A DNA stretch of 59,465 bases from Acidobacteriota bacterium (GCA_034211275.1 JAXHTF010000020.1:1-59465), one strand, 5' to 3'; positions 24,132 to 32,566 are shown, numbered from the stretch's first letter. The notes: generated by a model not told the origin, from the letters alone. Program-made: numbers and translations.

Positions 24132-26423
24132 TCAAGGGTTTTCGACCACGGTGACATTGTCGAAGAAGAGGTTGACCGGCGAGTAGCCGAACAGCCCCGG
24201 GCTGCCACTGGTCACCGGCAGCGGATCCTCGGCGGTGAGGGTCCACTCCTCCGGCTCCGGCTCGCCTTTCTTCCACACCTTACCTCGGATCACCGCTTTG
24301 TCCCCTTCCTGGGCAACCTGCATCTTGAGGGTGTACCAGGTGTCCATATCCCAGGCGAAATCGGTACGCTCTTCGACCCGCAGCTCGGCGTCCCAGGTGC
24401 GCAGCACCAGCCGTTGGTGGTTGCCCTGGAGGTCCATGGTGTAGCCGCTGTTGATCAGCCCCACGTCGGGACGCCGGCGCCCTTCCTGGGTGCCCATGGC
24501 ATCGGTCTGGATGGTGTAGTTGTCGAGGTCCGAACGGCCGATGAGCATGTGATGGCGATGGATGCCGCGGTCTGACGGCGGCTTCATCAGCATCATCTCG
24601 CCGTCCCGCTCCACCACCTCGAATTTGCCCGAGCCGATCCAATAGGAACGCTTGCCGCCGGGCTCGAGGGAGTCGAAATTCTCCGCCAGCGGCAGGTCCC
24701 CGCCGATGCGCACTCGGGCGCTGGCGGTGAGACCGCCGAAGGTGGCCTGGACCTTCCCCGCCTGGCTGCCGGCGGCGGCATCGGGCTGGAAGGTGCCGTC
24801 GTCGGCGACCTTGCCCTGGAGCCCCGCCAGGGACCACTTCGCGTCCACTTCCTTGATCAACCGGCCCTTGGCGTCGAAGACCCGGGCGGTAAAGTCTTGG
24901 CTCTCACCGGGTCGCAGAATCAGCTCCGCCGGCACCACCTGCAACACCGCCGCTTCGGCGTCCGCCGGTGCCTTGGCGGGCCTGGGCGGCGCCGGAGCAT
25001 CCTCGGCCTCGAAGGGGGCGTCCTTGTCCCCCAGGGCGAAGATGCCGTTCTCGGTGGTGAAGTAGATGCGGTCGTAGGCGATGGCCGGCGAGGAGTAGAT
25101 CTCCGCGTAGCGCCCGCCGGGCATCTCGATGTGCTCCTCATCGAGCTTGGTGGCGCCGTCGGGGCCGACCTTGAGAATCACGAAGTTGCCGTTGACCTCG
25201 GTGACGTAGAGCTTGCCGTCGGCCCACACCGGCGAGCCCTTGCCGACGTTGCCGTAATTGCTCTCCCACAGAGCCTTGCCGTCGGCGGCGTTGAGGGCAT
25301 GGATGTTGGCGGAGTTGTCCGCCACGTAGAGCACGCCTTCGTGCAGGGTCGGCGAAGCGTAGCCGGCGCCGATGGCGGCGCGCCACAGCTCGTGACTGCC
25401 GGTGATGTCCCCGCTGCCGGTGCCGTCGATGGCCACCACCCGGCCCATGGTGCCCTCGTCCACGTTCTCCTCGCTGTGGGCGGCGTAGACGCGGCTGCCG
25501 TCCACCACCACCGAGGCGTTGATGCCGCGCTTGCTGAGGTTGAAGCCCCAGACCTTCTCGCCGGTACCGGCCTTGACGGCGTAGATGCCGCCGTCGGCGT
25601 TGCCACCGATGATCAGCCGCTGGCCGTCGATCTCGGTGATCACCGGCGTCGAGTGCGTGTTGAGATCCGCCGGACCACCGCCGGGGGTGGAGACCCACTG
25701 CACCTCACCGGTGCGCTTGTCGAAGGAGAAGTAGCGGTGCCGCGGTGCGCCCTGGTCGCCCCAATTGCTGTTGATCACGCTGAGGATCAGCTGATCGCCG
25801 TCGATCAACGGCGTGTGGGTGCGGCCGCCGTAGCCGGAGAAGCGTCCCACGTCCTCCCCCAGGCGCCAGGACCACACGGTCTCGCCGTCCCGGTCGAGGG
25901 CCAGCAGCTTGCCGTCCACCGTGTGCACGTAGAGGTAGCCGGTCTCCGGATCTCCCGCCGGATTGCCCCAGCCCACCCGATTGAACGGCACGGTGGTGAG
26001 GAAGATGTTGAATCGCCGCTCCCACAGCAGCTCGCCGGTGCCGGCGTCCCAGCACGCCACCACCGCCTGGCGCTCCACGTCAGTGCCGCGGCGGCCGTTG
26101 GCGCACACCCGGCCGTCGAAGGCCACCGGCGTCGAGCGGCCGGTGAAGTCGGCCCGCCAGACCAGGTTCTCGCCCTCCAGATTCCAGCTGTCGATGAGGC
26201 CGGTCTGAGGCGACACGCCGGTGCCGTCAGGTCCCCGCCATTGAGCCCACTGCCCAGTTTCGGCCGGTTCGGATTCGGCCGGTTCGGATTCGGCGAAAGC
26301 TGGACCAGCGACCAGGCTCGAAGCCAGGGCCACCAGAGCCAAGACGAGCAGCGCCGGAATCGCCGGCGGCAGGTCGAGCCAGCGGAAGAATCTTGTATTC
26401 AGGGGAGAGAGTCGGTTGCGCAT
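24132..26423 (-). CDS. Secreted multidomain protein: PQQ-type propeller, Ig-like and ConA-like domains
   Basis: A 763-residue exported protein. The signal peptide has a hydrophobic core near residues 24-42 and ends at AFA. A short AESEP tandem linker (15-bp DNA repeats) follows, then a beta-propeller to about residue 450 (WDAGTGELLW, SFDKRTGEVQW, ALNAADGKALW). About residues 480-570 read as a bacterial Ig-like domain (VVPAELILRPGESQDFTARV). The C-terminal 190 residues, beginning near LPLAENFDSLEPGG and ending FFDNVTVVENP, resemble a concanavalin-A-like jelly roll. The architecture suggests binding to a polymer or surface ligand outside the cytoplasm. It is the first gene after the sigma-54 activator. 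ATG 26423 has a GAGGTGA-type ribosome binding site; an upstream GTG-type start adds only six residues. Confidence 0.82.
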   Translation of the reverse strand: MRNRLSPLNTRFFRWLDLPPAIPALLVLALVALASSLVAGPAFAESEPAESEPAETGQWAQWRGPDGTGVSPQTGLIDSWNLEGENLVWRADFTGRSTPVAFDGRVCANGRRGTDVERQAVVACWDAGTGELLWERRFNIFLTTVPFNRVGWGNPAGDPETGYLYVHTVDGKLLALDRDGETVWSWRLGEDVGRFSGYGGRTHTPLIDGDQLILSVINSNWGDQGAPRHRYFSFDKRTGEVQWVSTPGGGPADLNTHSTPVITEIDGQRLIIGGNADGGIYAVKAGTGEKVWGFNLSKRGINASVVVDGSRVYAAHSEENVDEGTMGRVVAIDGTGSGDITGSHELWRAAIGAGYASPTLHEGVLYVADNSANIHALNAADGKALWESNYGNVGKGSPVWADGKLYVTEVNGNFVILKVGPDGATKLDEEHIEMPGGRYAEIYSSPAIAYDRIYFTTENGIFALGDKDAPFEAEDAPAPPRPAKAPADAEAAVLQVVPAELILRPGESQDFTARVFDAKGRLIKEVDAKWSLAGLQGKVADDGTFQPDAAAGSQAGKVQATFGGLTASARVRIGGDLPLAENFDSLEPGGKRSYWIGSGKFEVVERDGEMMLMKPPSDRGIHRHHMLIGRSDLDNYTIQTDAMGTQEGRRRPDVGLINSGYTMDLQGNHQRLVLRTWDAELRVEERTDFAWDMDTWYTLKMQVAQEGDKAVIRGKVWKKGEPEPEEWTLTAEDPLPVTSGSPGLFGYSPVNLFFDNVTVVENP
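26262..26291. repeat. 15-bp tandem repeat in the large propeller gene
   Basis: Two identical units GGCCGGTTCGGATTC (26262 and 26277) encode the AESEP-AESEP linker just after the signal peptide. Confidence 0.85.
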
Positions 26424-26513
26424 GGAGATCACCTCTTCCAATCGATCGGCGCCGGTGGGCGCTCTAGATGTGGATCAACAGCCTACTATGGGCGTCGTAG
26501 CTGAACAAGATAC

Positions 26514-26529
26514 GGCAACCCCGCAGCCT
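26514..26529 (-). promoter_or_regulatory. Candidate sigma-54 promoter (-24/-12)
   Basis: On the minus strand AGGCTGCGGGGTTGCC has the invariant GG and GC dinucleotides spaced by exactly 10 nt (GG at 26528-26527, GC at 26516-26515) and matches GGC...TTGC of the sigma-54 consensus, although the A-C-G after GGC does not. Transcription would start near 26503, about 80 nt before the first propeller ATG. The gene just upstream encodes a sigma-54 activator, which makes the site more credible than sequence alone would. Confidence 0.45.
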
Positions 26530-26565
26530 AAATACGGCTCTCCAGGCGCAAAGTTGCCGCGAGCC

Positions 26566-28284
26566 CTAACCGTTGAGCTCCCGCAGCCGCTGGCGCAGCC
26601 CGGCGGCGGAGACTTCCAGGCGATCCACCATGGCCTCCAGGTCGCCGCCGCACTCTTGCCGGCAGGCTTCGATCTCCTCCCGGCTGAGCTCCGAAGCCTT
26701 GCGGATACTCGGGTGGCGGTCCACCAGCATGTAGAGGGACGAACGGGCCAGCCCCAGGGCCCGGGCGGTGGGTTTGAGCTTCCAGCGGTGGGCCTTGAGG
26801 GCCGCCACGAGCTCCTCGTCCCCAACGTCCGACGGCGAGCGATGACTCTTCGCCGCAGGCTCTCGGGGCACCTCTCGGGACTCCTCCCGGAGGTCCTCCC
26901 GGGAAGGAGGCCTCGGAGTGTCTTGAGCGCCCACCGAGCCCGCCGCGCCCGCGCCCTCCGACGAGGTCCGAGGCGGTGGCGAAAAACCTCGGGCGTTGCC
27001 GGAGCGCAGCATGCGCTCGACCTGCGGCCCCACCATCAGCCGGTCACCGCCACGGCTGCCGATGACCATCTGGCGCACCACATTGCGCAGCTGGCGCACG
27101 TTGCCCGGCCACCCCTGCATCGCCAGCCCCGCCACCAAGGACGCCGGCAGCCAGGGATCGCGGCCGCCCAGCTCCGCTTCCAGCCGATGCTCCTCCCCGA
27201 CCTCCCGCAGCTCCCGGCGCAGGAAGTGGAAGAAGAGCCGGCCGAAGTCGTCCCGGCGCCGGCGCAGCGGCGGCAGGACGATCTCGAAGCCGCACAGACG
27301 GTGCAGCAGCGGCGCCTTGAAGCCTCCGGATTCGATGGCCGCTTCCAGGTCCGCATCGGTGGCGGCGAGCAGCCGGACGTTGACCTTCTGCGCCTGGGCG
27401 CTGCCTACCCGCTGGATTTCCCCGGTCTCCAGCACTCGCAGCAGAGCCACCTGGACCTCCGGCGGCGTCTCCCCCACTTCGTCGAGGAAGAGGGTGCCGG
27501 CCTCGGCGCGCTGGAAATAGCCGGCGCTGGGCTTCACCGAGCCGGTGAAGGCCCCCTTCACCGCTCCGAAGAGCTCGGAAGCCGCCAGGGAGGCGGGCAC
27601 GGCACCGATGTTCACCGCTAAGTACGGTTCCCGGCGCCGCTGGCTGGCGTCGTGGATGGCCCGAGCCACCAGCTCCTTGCCGGTTCCGGTCTCCCCCCGC
27701 ACCAGCACCGGGACGTCGAGATCCGCCACCCGCTGGATGTCCTGCCGCACCTGCATCATGGCGGAGCTCTCCCCCACCAGCGCGGGGTGTCGGGGAGGCG
27801 GGTCGTCCTCGGGCTGGTAGAGGTGCAGCACCAGCACTACCCGGCGCGCCAGCATCAAGATCACCCCAGACTCCAGCTGCGCCGGCGAAAGCTCGACCTG
27901 ATGTTCCACCGGCACCCCGTCGATCTCCAGGGGCGTGCGGCTCTCGCCCTTCTCCAAGCGCAGCCAGCCGCCGGATTGGGGCAGCAGACGCAAGGGTGTG
28001 CGGCTGATGTAGAGGTCTTCCAGCGGTCGCTGGGGAGCGCGGCTAGGCTGGCCCGCCGGCTGGACGGAGGGTTGGCTGAAGAAGGGCTCCATGCGCGCCA
28101 GCCGCACCGAGCGCTGCGAGGACAGCGCCGACAACAGGCACCGCTCCCCTACCCGCGACGCCTGGGGATGGTAGAGCACCGTCAGCGCCGGTACCGGTGG
28201 ACGGGATCGCCGTAAGCGCTCGCTGCCCCACTGCCCCGGCTCGACCAGGGAATGGGCCGTCCGCGTCTGACTGTCGTCGGCCAT
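26566..28284 (-). CDS. Sigma-54-dependent transcriptional activator
   Basis: A 572-residue regulator. About residues 35-160 resemble a forkhead-associated (FHA)-like sensor, including LEDLYISRTPLRLLPQSGGW. The AAA+ domain has Walker A GETGTGKE (197-204), the sigma-54-contacting GAFTG loop (244-248), Walker B GTLFLDEVGE and the sensor region VRLLAATDADLE. A long low-complexity linker (S/P/E/R-rich) follows, then a Fis-type helix-turn-helix (LKPTARALGLARSSLYMLVD). An FHA-like input would suggest control by Ser/Thr phosphorylation. The gene lies 142 nt upstream of, and in the same direction as, the propeller-LuxCE operon, so it most likely activates it. ATG 28284 starts just before the conserved part. 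Confidence 0.88.
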   Translation of the reverse strand: MADDSQTRTAHSLVEPGQWGSERLRRSRPPVPALTVLYHPQASRVGERCLLSALSSQRSVRLARMEPFFSQPSVQPAGQPSRAPQRPLEDLYISRTPLRLLPQSGGWLRLEKGESRTPLEIDGVPVEHQVELSPAQLESGVILMLARRVVLVLHLYQPEDDPPPRHPALVGESSAMMQVRQDIQRVADLDVPVLVRGETGTGKELVARAIHDASQRRREPYLAVNIGAVPASLAASELFGAVKGAFTGSVKPSAGYFQRAEAGTLFLDEVGETPPEVQVALLRVLETGEIQRVGSAQAQKVNVRLLAATDADLEAAIESGGFKAPLLHRLCGFEIVLPPLRRRRDDFGRLFFHFLRRELREVGEEHRLEAELGGRDPWLPASLVAGLAMQGWPGNVRQLRNVVRQMVIGSRGGDRLMVGPQVERMLRSGNARGFSPPPRTSSEGAGAAGSVGAQDTPRPPSREDLREESREVPREPAAKSHRSPSDVGDEELVAALKAHRWKLKPTARALGLARSSLYMLVDRHPSIRKASELSREEIEACRQECGGDLEAMVDRLEVSAAGLRQRLRELNG

Positions 28285-28679
28285 TTGGGCGATTCTATCA
28301 GCCCAGGGCACGCTCAACACGCTGCGCCTCTGCACCTTCAGGGCATAAGAAAATCCCCGGCGGTCAAGCCGGGGCGTCTGCCGTCGAGCATCGGGTGGTT
28401 GGTGGTCCGGGCGCCGATTCGCAAGGTTTCTGCGAGGGCGTTCGGGTCGATGTCGACCAAGTCTTGAAAATCGAGGACCGGGAGGGTTCGTCGTCCAGCC
28501 CGAGCCACCGTCGGCGAGCCCGCCCGGTCCTCTCGAGATCGCTGTTGTCGTTATCGCGATCACTTGTCTATAGAGCACGCTCCGTGCCAACCCTCCGCAA
28601 GGACCCACAAGTGATTGCAAACAGGAGACTTAGGATCCATTCGCACGACTTTTGGGTTCCGGACGTCCAGGATGCCGAA

Positions 28680-28757
28680 GGGGTGTCAGCAGGGGTGTCG
28701 GTGGGTGTCGGTGGGTGTCAGCAAGGGTCGGACAGTGTCAGGGGGTGTCAGCCGAGG
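28680..28757. repeat. GTGTC-rich degenerate tandem repeat
   Basis: Short units of the form GGGTGTC(A/G)G recur seven times with a period of about 10-12 nt (for example GTGGGTGTCG twice). The block is strongly strand-biased, G and T on the plus strand. Confidence 0.75.
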
Positions 28758-28790
28758 CCCCAGCGGGGCGAGACTGGGCGTCGTCACCCC

Positions 28791-28815
28791 GGAGCCGGCG
28801 ACAAGCCGGCGCTCC
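28791..28815. repeat. REP-like palindrome
   Basis: GAGCCGGC-GACAA-GCCGGCGCTC forms a perfect-stem hairpin apart from one bulge. It has the same core as the copies at 4093, 12312 and 13219. Confidence 0.75.
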
Positions 28816-28847
28816 CTCCGTACTTGGATAGAGCTCTTGGAGAGGGT

Positions 28848-28899
28848 GGGGGTGTCGCCCCGTCAGGGCCGATATGCAGTAGCGAGGGGTTTCAACCCC
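28848..28899. repeat. Dispersed 52-bp repeat, copy 2
   Basis: This matches 4025-4076 at 48 of 52 positions, including the GAGGGGTTTCAACCCC hairpin. It lies 38 nt beyond the stop of the NatB-like permease gene, mirroring the position of copy 1 behind another ABC permease gene. Confidence 0.8.
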
Positions 28900-28937
28900 T
28901 CGTGGGGGTCAGATTTGAAGACATTCCTGCGTCAGCG

Positions 28938-30119
28938 TCAGCCGCCGAAAATCACCCGCTCGGAGCGATAGAGGCGCATCGCCACCGCCAGCAGCGCCGC
29001 CGCCGCCAGCAGGGTCATGAGGGCCGAGACGGCAGTGTGGAAGAGGTCGATGGCCTCGCCGCGCATCAGCTGTTGGATCAGCAGCTGCTGGCCGAAGGTG
29101 GGGATCATCATCATCCACAGCTTGGCCTTCACCGGCAGGAAGACCAAGAAGAGCCCCGGCAGCGCCGGCACCAGCGGCAGCATGGAGAGATAGTTCTGCG
29201 CCTCCTTGAAGCTGCGGGTGAAGGTGGCGATGACCAGCTGGAGGGCCGCCGCCAGCAGCATCATGGGCACGGTGATGAGGAAGATGGTCCCCAAAGCACC
29301 GGCGCCGAGGGCGAAGCGGGCGCCGAGGAAATCTTCCAGCGGCAGATAATTGAGCGCCACGGCGAAACCCGCCAGGGTCTCGATCACCGCCACGGCGGTG
29401 AACACCAGGGTGGCGGCGTATTTGCCCAGGACGATCTGCCAGCGGGGCACCGGGTTGATCAGCAGCGGCTCCAGGGAGCGCCGCTCCCGCTCGCCGGCGG
29501 TGGTGTCGATGGCGAGGTACATGCCGCCGATGAAGATGGCGAAGATGATGAAGTACGGCGCCATGCCCAGCAAGCTGGCGCCGCGGCCCTGGGCGGTGGC
29601 GACGCTGCGCCGCACCACTTGCAGGGGCTCGATGACCTGAGGATCCACCCCCCGGGCCAGCAGCCGCAGATTGGCGATCTGGCGGCCGTAGCCGTCCAGG
29701 AGCCCCTGCGCCCGGCGAATATTGACCCCGGCGGTAGTCCGAGACTCGTCGAAGATCAGCGTCAACGGCGCCGGCCGGCCGGCCTCGAAGGCCTCGCCGA
29801 AGTCCGACCCCACCACCAACACCACCTCCAGATCCCCGGCCCGCACCGCGGCCTCCGGGTCCTCCGGCGGCGGCTGGATCTCCACCCGATGCTGCTCCAA
29901 GAACCCGATCAAGGATTCGGCGTGTTCCGCTCCCACCACCGGCAGCTCCAGCGGCTTCTCCGCCCGCTCGGTCATGGAATTGACCGTCACCCCCAGGAGC
30001 ACCACCAGCAGCACCGGCCCGAGGAGCGGATAGAGCAAGGAGGCGAGGAGGGTGCGGCGATCCCGCACATTGTCCACCACCTCCTTGGTGGCGACGACCC
30101 ATGCTGCCCGCCAACTCAT
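28938..30119 (-). CDS. ABC-2 type permease, NatB-like
   Basis: A 393-residue inner-membrane protein. It has an N-terminal helix (RRTLLASLLYPLLGPVLLVVLL), a periplasmic domain of about 140 residues with the motif FDESRTTAGVNIRRAQGLLD, and a C-terminal block of five or six helices containing ERERRSLEPLLINPVPRWQIVLGKYAAT, the cytoplasmic coupling segment seen in NatB/ABC-2 exporters. NatAB in Bacillus exports sodium; distant relatives export drugs or other substrates, so the cargo is open. It starts in a 4-nt overlap with the ATPase gene (ATGA). Confidence 0.88.
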   Translation of the reverse strand: MSWRAAWVVATKEVVDNVRDRRTLLASLLYPLLGPVLLVVLLGVTVNSMTERAEKPLELPVVGAEHAESLIGFLEQHRVEIQPPPEDPEAAVRAGDLEVVLVVGSDFGEAFEAGRPAPLTLIFDESRTTAGVNIRRAQGLLDGYGRQIANLRLLARGVDPQVIEPLQVVRRSVATAQGRGASLLGMAPYFIIFAIFIGGMYLAIDTTAGERERRSLEPLLINPVPRWQIVLGKYAATLVFTAVAVIETLAGFAVALNYLPLEDFLGARFALGAGALGTIFLITVPMMLLAAALQLVIATFTRSFKEAQNYLSMLPLVPALPGLFLVFLPVKAKLWMMMIPTFGQQLLIQQLMRGEAIDLFHTAVSALMTLLAAAALLAVAMRLYRSERVIFGG

Positions 30120-30850
30120 TCCAAGCCCTCGGTGGTGCCCAGGGTGGCGACGAAGGCGTCCTCCAGGCTGCTCTCTCCGGTGGTCTCCAGCAGCTCGTCG
30201 GGAGTGCCCCGGCTCAACACCCGGCCTTCGCCGACGATGACGATGCGGTCACACAGCGCCGCCACCTCCTGCATCACGTGGCTGGAGAAGAGCACCGAGC
30301 GGCCGTCGTCCCGCAGCCGGCGAACGAAGTCCCGCATGGCCCGGGTGGCCATGACGTCGAGACCGCTGGTGGGTTCGTCCAGCAGCACGTTGCGGGGATC
30401 GTGGACCAGCGCCCGGGCGATGGCCACCTTCAGCTGCTGGCCGGTGGAAAAACCCTCGGTGCGGCGATCGATGATGTCCTGCATGTCGAGCCACCCCACC
30501 AAGCGCTCGATATTGGCCTCCAGGGCTTCTCCCTGAAGACCGTGGAGACGGCCGAAGTAGCGCACATTCTCCCGCGAGGTCAGCCGTGGATAGAGACCGC
30601 GCCCGTCCGCCGGCAACACTCCGATGCGCCGCCGCACTTCCAACGCCTGGCGCTGGGTGTCGAAGTCGTCGACGGTGGCCCGGCCCTCGTCCGGTTCCAG
30701 GGCGGTGTAGAGGATGCGTAGGGTGGTGGTCTTGCCGGCGCCGTTGGGTCCCAGCAGCCCGGTGATGGATCCCTCCGGCACCTGGAAGGAGACCCCCGCC
30801 AGGGCCTGCACCTCGCCGAAGCGCTTGGTCAGCCCGTCCACTGCGATCAT
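30116..30850 (-). CDS. ABC transporter ATP-binding protein, NatA-like
   Basis: A 244-residue ATPase: Walker A GPNGAGKT near residue 35, signature FSTGQQLKVAIARAL (STGQ, as in NatA-type exporters), Walker B VLLDEPTSGLD and switch histidine in LFSSHVMQEV. It pairs with the overlapping permease downstream. ATG 30850 lies 19 nt after the stop of the alpha/beta hydrolase gene, so all three genes probably form one transcript. The protein acts at the cytoplasmic face. Confidence 0.92.
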   Translation of the reverse strand: MIAVDGLTKRFGEVQALAGVSFQVPEGSITGLLGPNGAGKTTTLRILYTALEPDEGRATVDDFDTQRQALEVRRRIGVLPADGRGLYPRLTSRENVRYFGRLHGLQGEALEANIERLVGWLDMQDIIDRRTEGFSTGQQLKVAIARALVHDPRNVLLDEPTSGLDVMATRAMRDFVRRLRDDGRSVLFSSHVMQEVAALCDRIVIVGEGRVLSRGTPDELLETTGESSLEDAFVATLGTTEGLE

Positions 30851-30869
30851 GATCGATCCCCCACCGGCG

Positions 30870-32468
30870 TCACGGCCGCGGCCCCGAAAAATTGAGGAAG
30901 AAGGGAGCGGCTTCGATGGCCTCGACACACTCGGCGTCCACCGCCTCCAGCGATCCCGCCTCGATGAAGGCCTGCACCTGCTGGGGCAAGCACCCGCGCA
31001 GGATGACGTTGTGCCCCAGCCCCGGCGCCACCACCGTCAAGCTGTTGCTCAGGGTCTGCGCCGTGCGCTCGGCGAAGGCCGGCGGCGTCACCGGATCCGC
31101 CTCGCCGGAGAGTAGCAGCGAAGGTACGTCCGAACGCACCGCCGATCGCACCGTCGCCGGCAACTCGGCGTAGGGCCAGACGCTGCAGATCTCCTGCAGG
31201 CTGTCGAAGAAGCTCTCCCCCAGGTAGGTGCCCCGGCTCGCCTCCGCGGAGGCCTCGACGTCGACGAAGGGCACGTCCTCGGCGCAGGTCACGGAGTAGG
31301 ACAGCCCGGCGCTGATCTGCGACCCCACGCCGTCGCCGACGGTGAGGGCCAAAGCCGCCAGCCGCCGCAGATCGTCGTTCTCCACCGCGTCGGTGATCAG
31401 CAACGGCACCAGTGCCGCGGTCTCCGGCGCGTAGGTGAGGAGGCGCAGGCCTCCCGCCAGGGTTTCCTCGTTGAAGGTCAGCTCCACCGACGCACCGGTG
31501 CGCGGATGATCCAGCCGCACCGGCCGGGGGTCTTCCGCCAGCGACGCCATCAAACCGTCGAGCTTCTGCTGCAGGTCGGGGAAGGCCTCGCCACAGGCCT
31601 CGTCGTCGGCACAGCGCTGGAAGATCAATTCCAGGGCGTTCTGAGCGTCCCGGGCCAGGGTTTCTCCCAGGGCCACGTCGTGGGGCACCACGCCGTCCAG
31701 CACCAGCGTGCGCACCCGCTGCGGGAAGAGGTCGGCATAGGCCAGCGCCAGGCGAGTGCCGTAGGAAACGCCGTAGAGATTCAGCTGGGGGTAGCCCAAA
31801 GCCTCTCGCAAGGCTTCCAGATCCCGAGCGGCGGCTTCGGTGGTGTATTGGCGCGGGTCGGCGTCCTGGCTCAACTCCTCCACGCACTCCTGAACCAGCG
31901 CCTTGAGCTCGTCGTCGTCCGGCATCTCCAGGCTCTCCTCCATCGCCAACCCCGGGCACTCCAGGGCATGGGAGGAGCCGGTGCCCCGCTGGTCCATGAG
32001 CAGAATCGGCCGGTCGTGGTTGAGGGGGCCGATGGCCGGCGACACCTGCAGATAGGTCTCCGTAGAAGCTTGCCCCGGACCGCCGGCGAGGAAGACCACC
32101 GCGTCCTCCTCCGCCGTCCGGCTCACCGCCGGCAACACGGCGAAGTACAGGTCCAGGATGCGTCCGTTCTCGACCGCGCGATTCTCCGGCACCTCCAGCG
32201 TGCCGCAGCGGGCGTCGAGGGTGGCGGGAGAACCCGGGGAGGTCAGCTGGCAGTCTTCCAGCTGGGCCTCCAGACTGGCTTCCGGGCTAGGGGAGGAATC
32301 TTCGCCATCGCCGGAGCCCTCCGTCGCCGGAGCCCCGCCGCAGGCCAGCATCAGCCCCAAGATCAACGCCAGCGCCAGGGGGCCGAGGGCCTTCCGGAGG
32401 CCAAGCCGTGGGAGCTCGTCACCGGCACCGATGGCGTTGCGAGAGCTGAAATTCGGATGGATCTTCAT
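30870..32468 (-). CDS. Alpha/beta hydrolase lipoprotein, TAP-like (tripeptidyl aminopeptidase family)
   Basis: A 532-residue exported hydrolase. The signal segment LALALILGLMLAC ends in a lipobox-like cysteine (Cys43), followed by a Ser/Glu/Gly-rich tether. The fold shows the oxyanion segment VVFLAGGPGQ, the DQRGTGSS strand typical of proline-iminopeptidase-like enzymes, the nucleophile elbow GVSYG, the acid in SGEADPVTPP and the catalytic His in GLGHNV. The C-terminal layout is that of TAP-like proteins, which cleave N-terminal tripeptides or act as esterases. It is anchored to a membrane facing the periplasm. Extra cysteine pairs (CQLTSP, CGTLEVP) may form disulfides. It is upstream of, and co-directional with, the NatAB-like exporter. 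Confidence 0.87.
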   Translation of the reverse strand: MKIHPNFSSRNAIGAGDELPRLGLRKALGPLALALILGLMLACGGAPATEGSGDGEDSSPSPEASLEAQLEDCQLTSPGSPATLDARCGTLEVPENRAVENGRILDLYFAVLPAVSRTAEEDAVVFLAGGPGQASTETYLQVSPAIGPLNHDRPILLMDQRGTGSSHALECPGLAMEESLEMPDDDELKALVQECVEELSQDADPRQYTTEAAARDLEALREALGYPQLNLYGVSYGTRLALAYADLFPQRVRTLVLDGVVPHDVALGETLARDAQNALELIFQRCADDEACGEAFPDLQQKLDGLMASLAEDPRPVRLDHPRTGASVELTFNEETLAGGLRLLTYAPETAALVPLLITDAVENDDLRRLAALALTVGDGVGSQISAGLSYSVTCAEDVPFVDVEASAEASRGTYLGESFFDSLQEICSVWPYAELPATVRSAVRSDVPSLLLSGEADPVTPPAFAERTAQTLSNSLTVVAPGLGHNVILRGCLPQQVQAFIEAGSLEAVDAECVEAIEAAPFFLNFSGPRP

Positions 32469-32566
32469 GATTCGGTCGCCCGTCGGCGGCGATGGTAACA
32501 CTGTCAGTGGCGAGCAGGGCCGAGGCCTGAGTGGATTCAAACTAGCTCCGCCACCGCCTGAGCCCC

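Larger units (their letters stand above)
28285..28937. other. Gene-free spacer with tandem and dispersed repeats
   Basis: No coding sequence is credible here. From 28680 it contains GTGTC-rich tandem repeats, a REP-like palindrome and the second copy of the 52-bp repeat, each annotated separately. The part next to 28285 should carry the promoter of the activator gene, but I see no clear hexamers. Confidence 0.7.

Noticed and set aside
17436-26423. Propellers read as PQQ-dependent alcohol dehydrogenases
   Set aside because: No vicinal Cys-Cys pair, no cytochrome c domain and no pqq biosynthesis genes; only the blade-docking motifs are shared.
26416-27621. Long plus-strand open frame opposite the sigma-54 activator gene (and similar long antisense frames at 549-1433, 46510-48117, 24897-26504)
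   Set aside because: Their translations are low-complexity Arg/Pro/Gly/His-rich and overlap genes with clear conserved motifs on the other strand; they arise from high G+C codon use.
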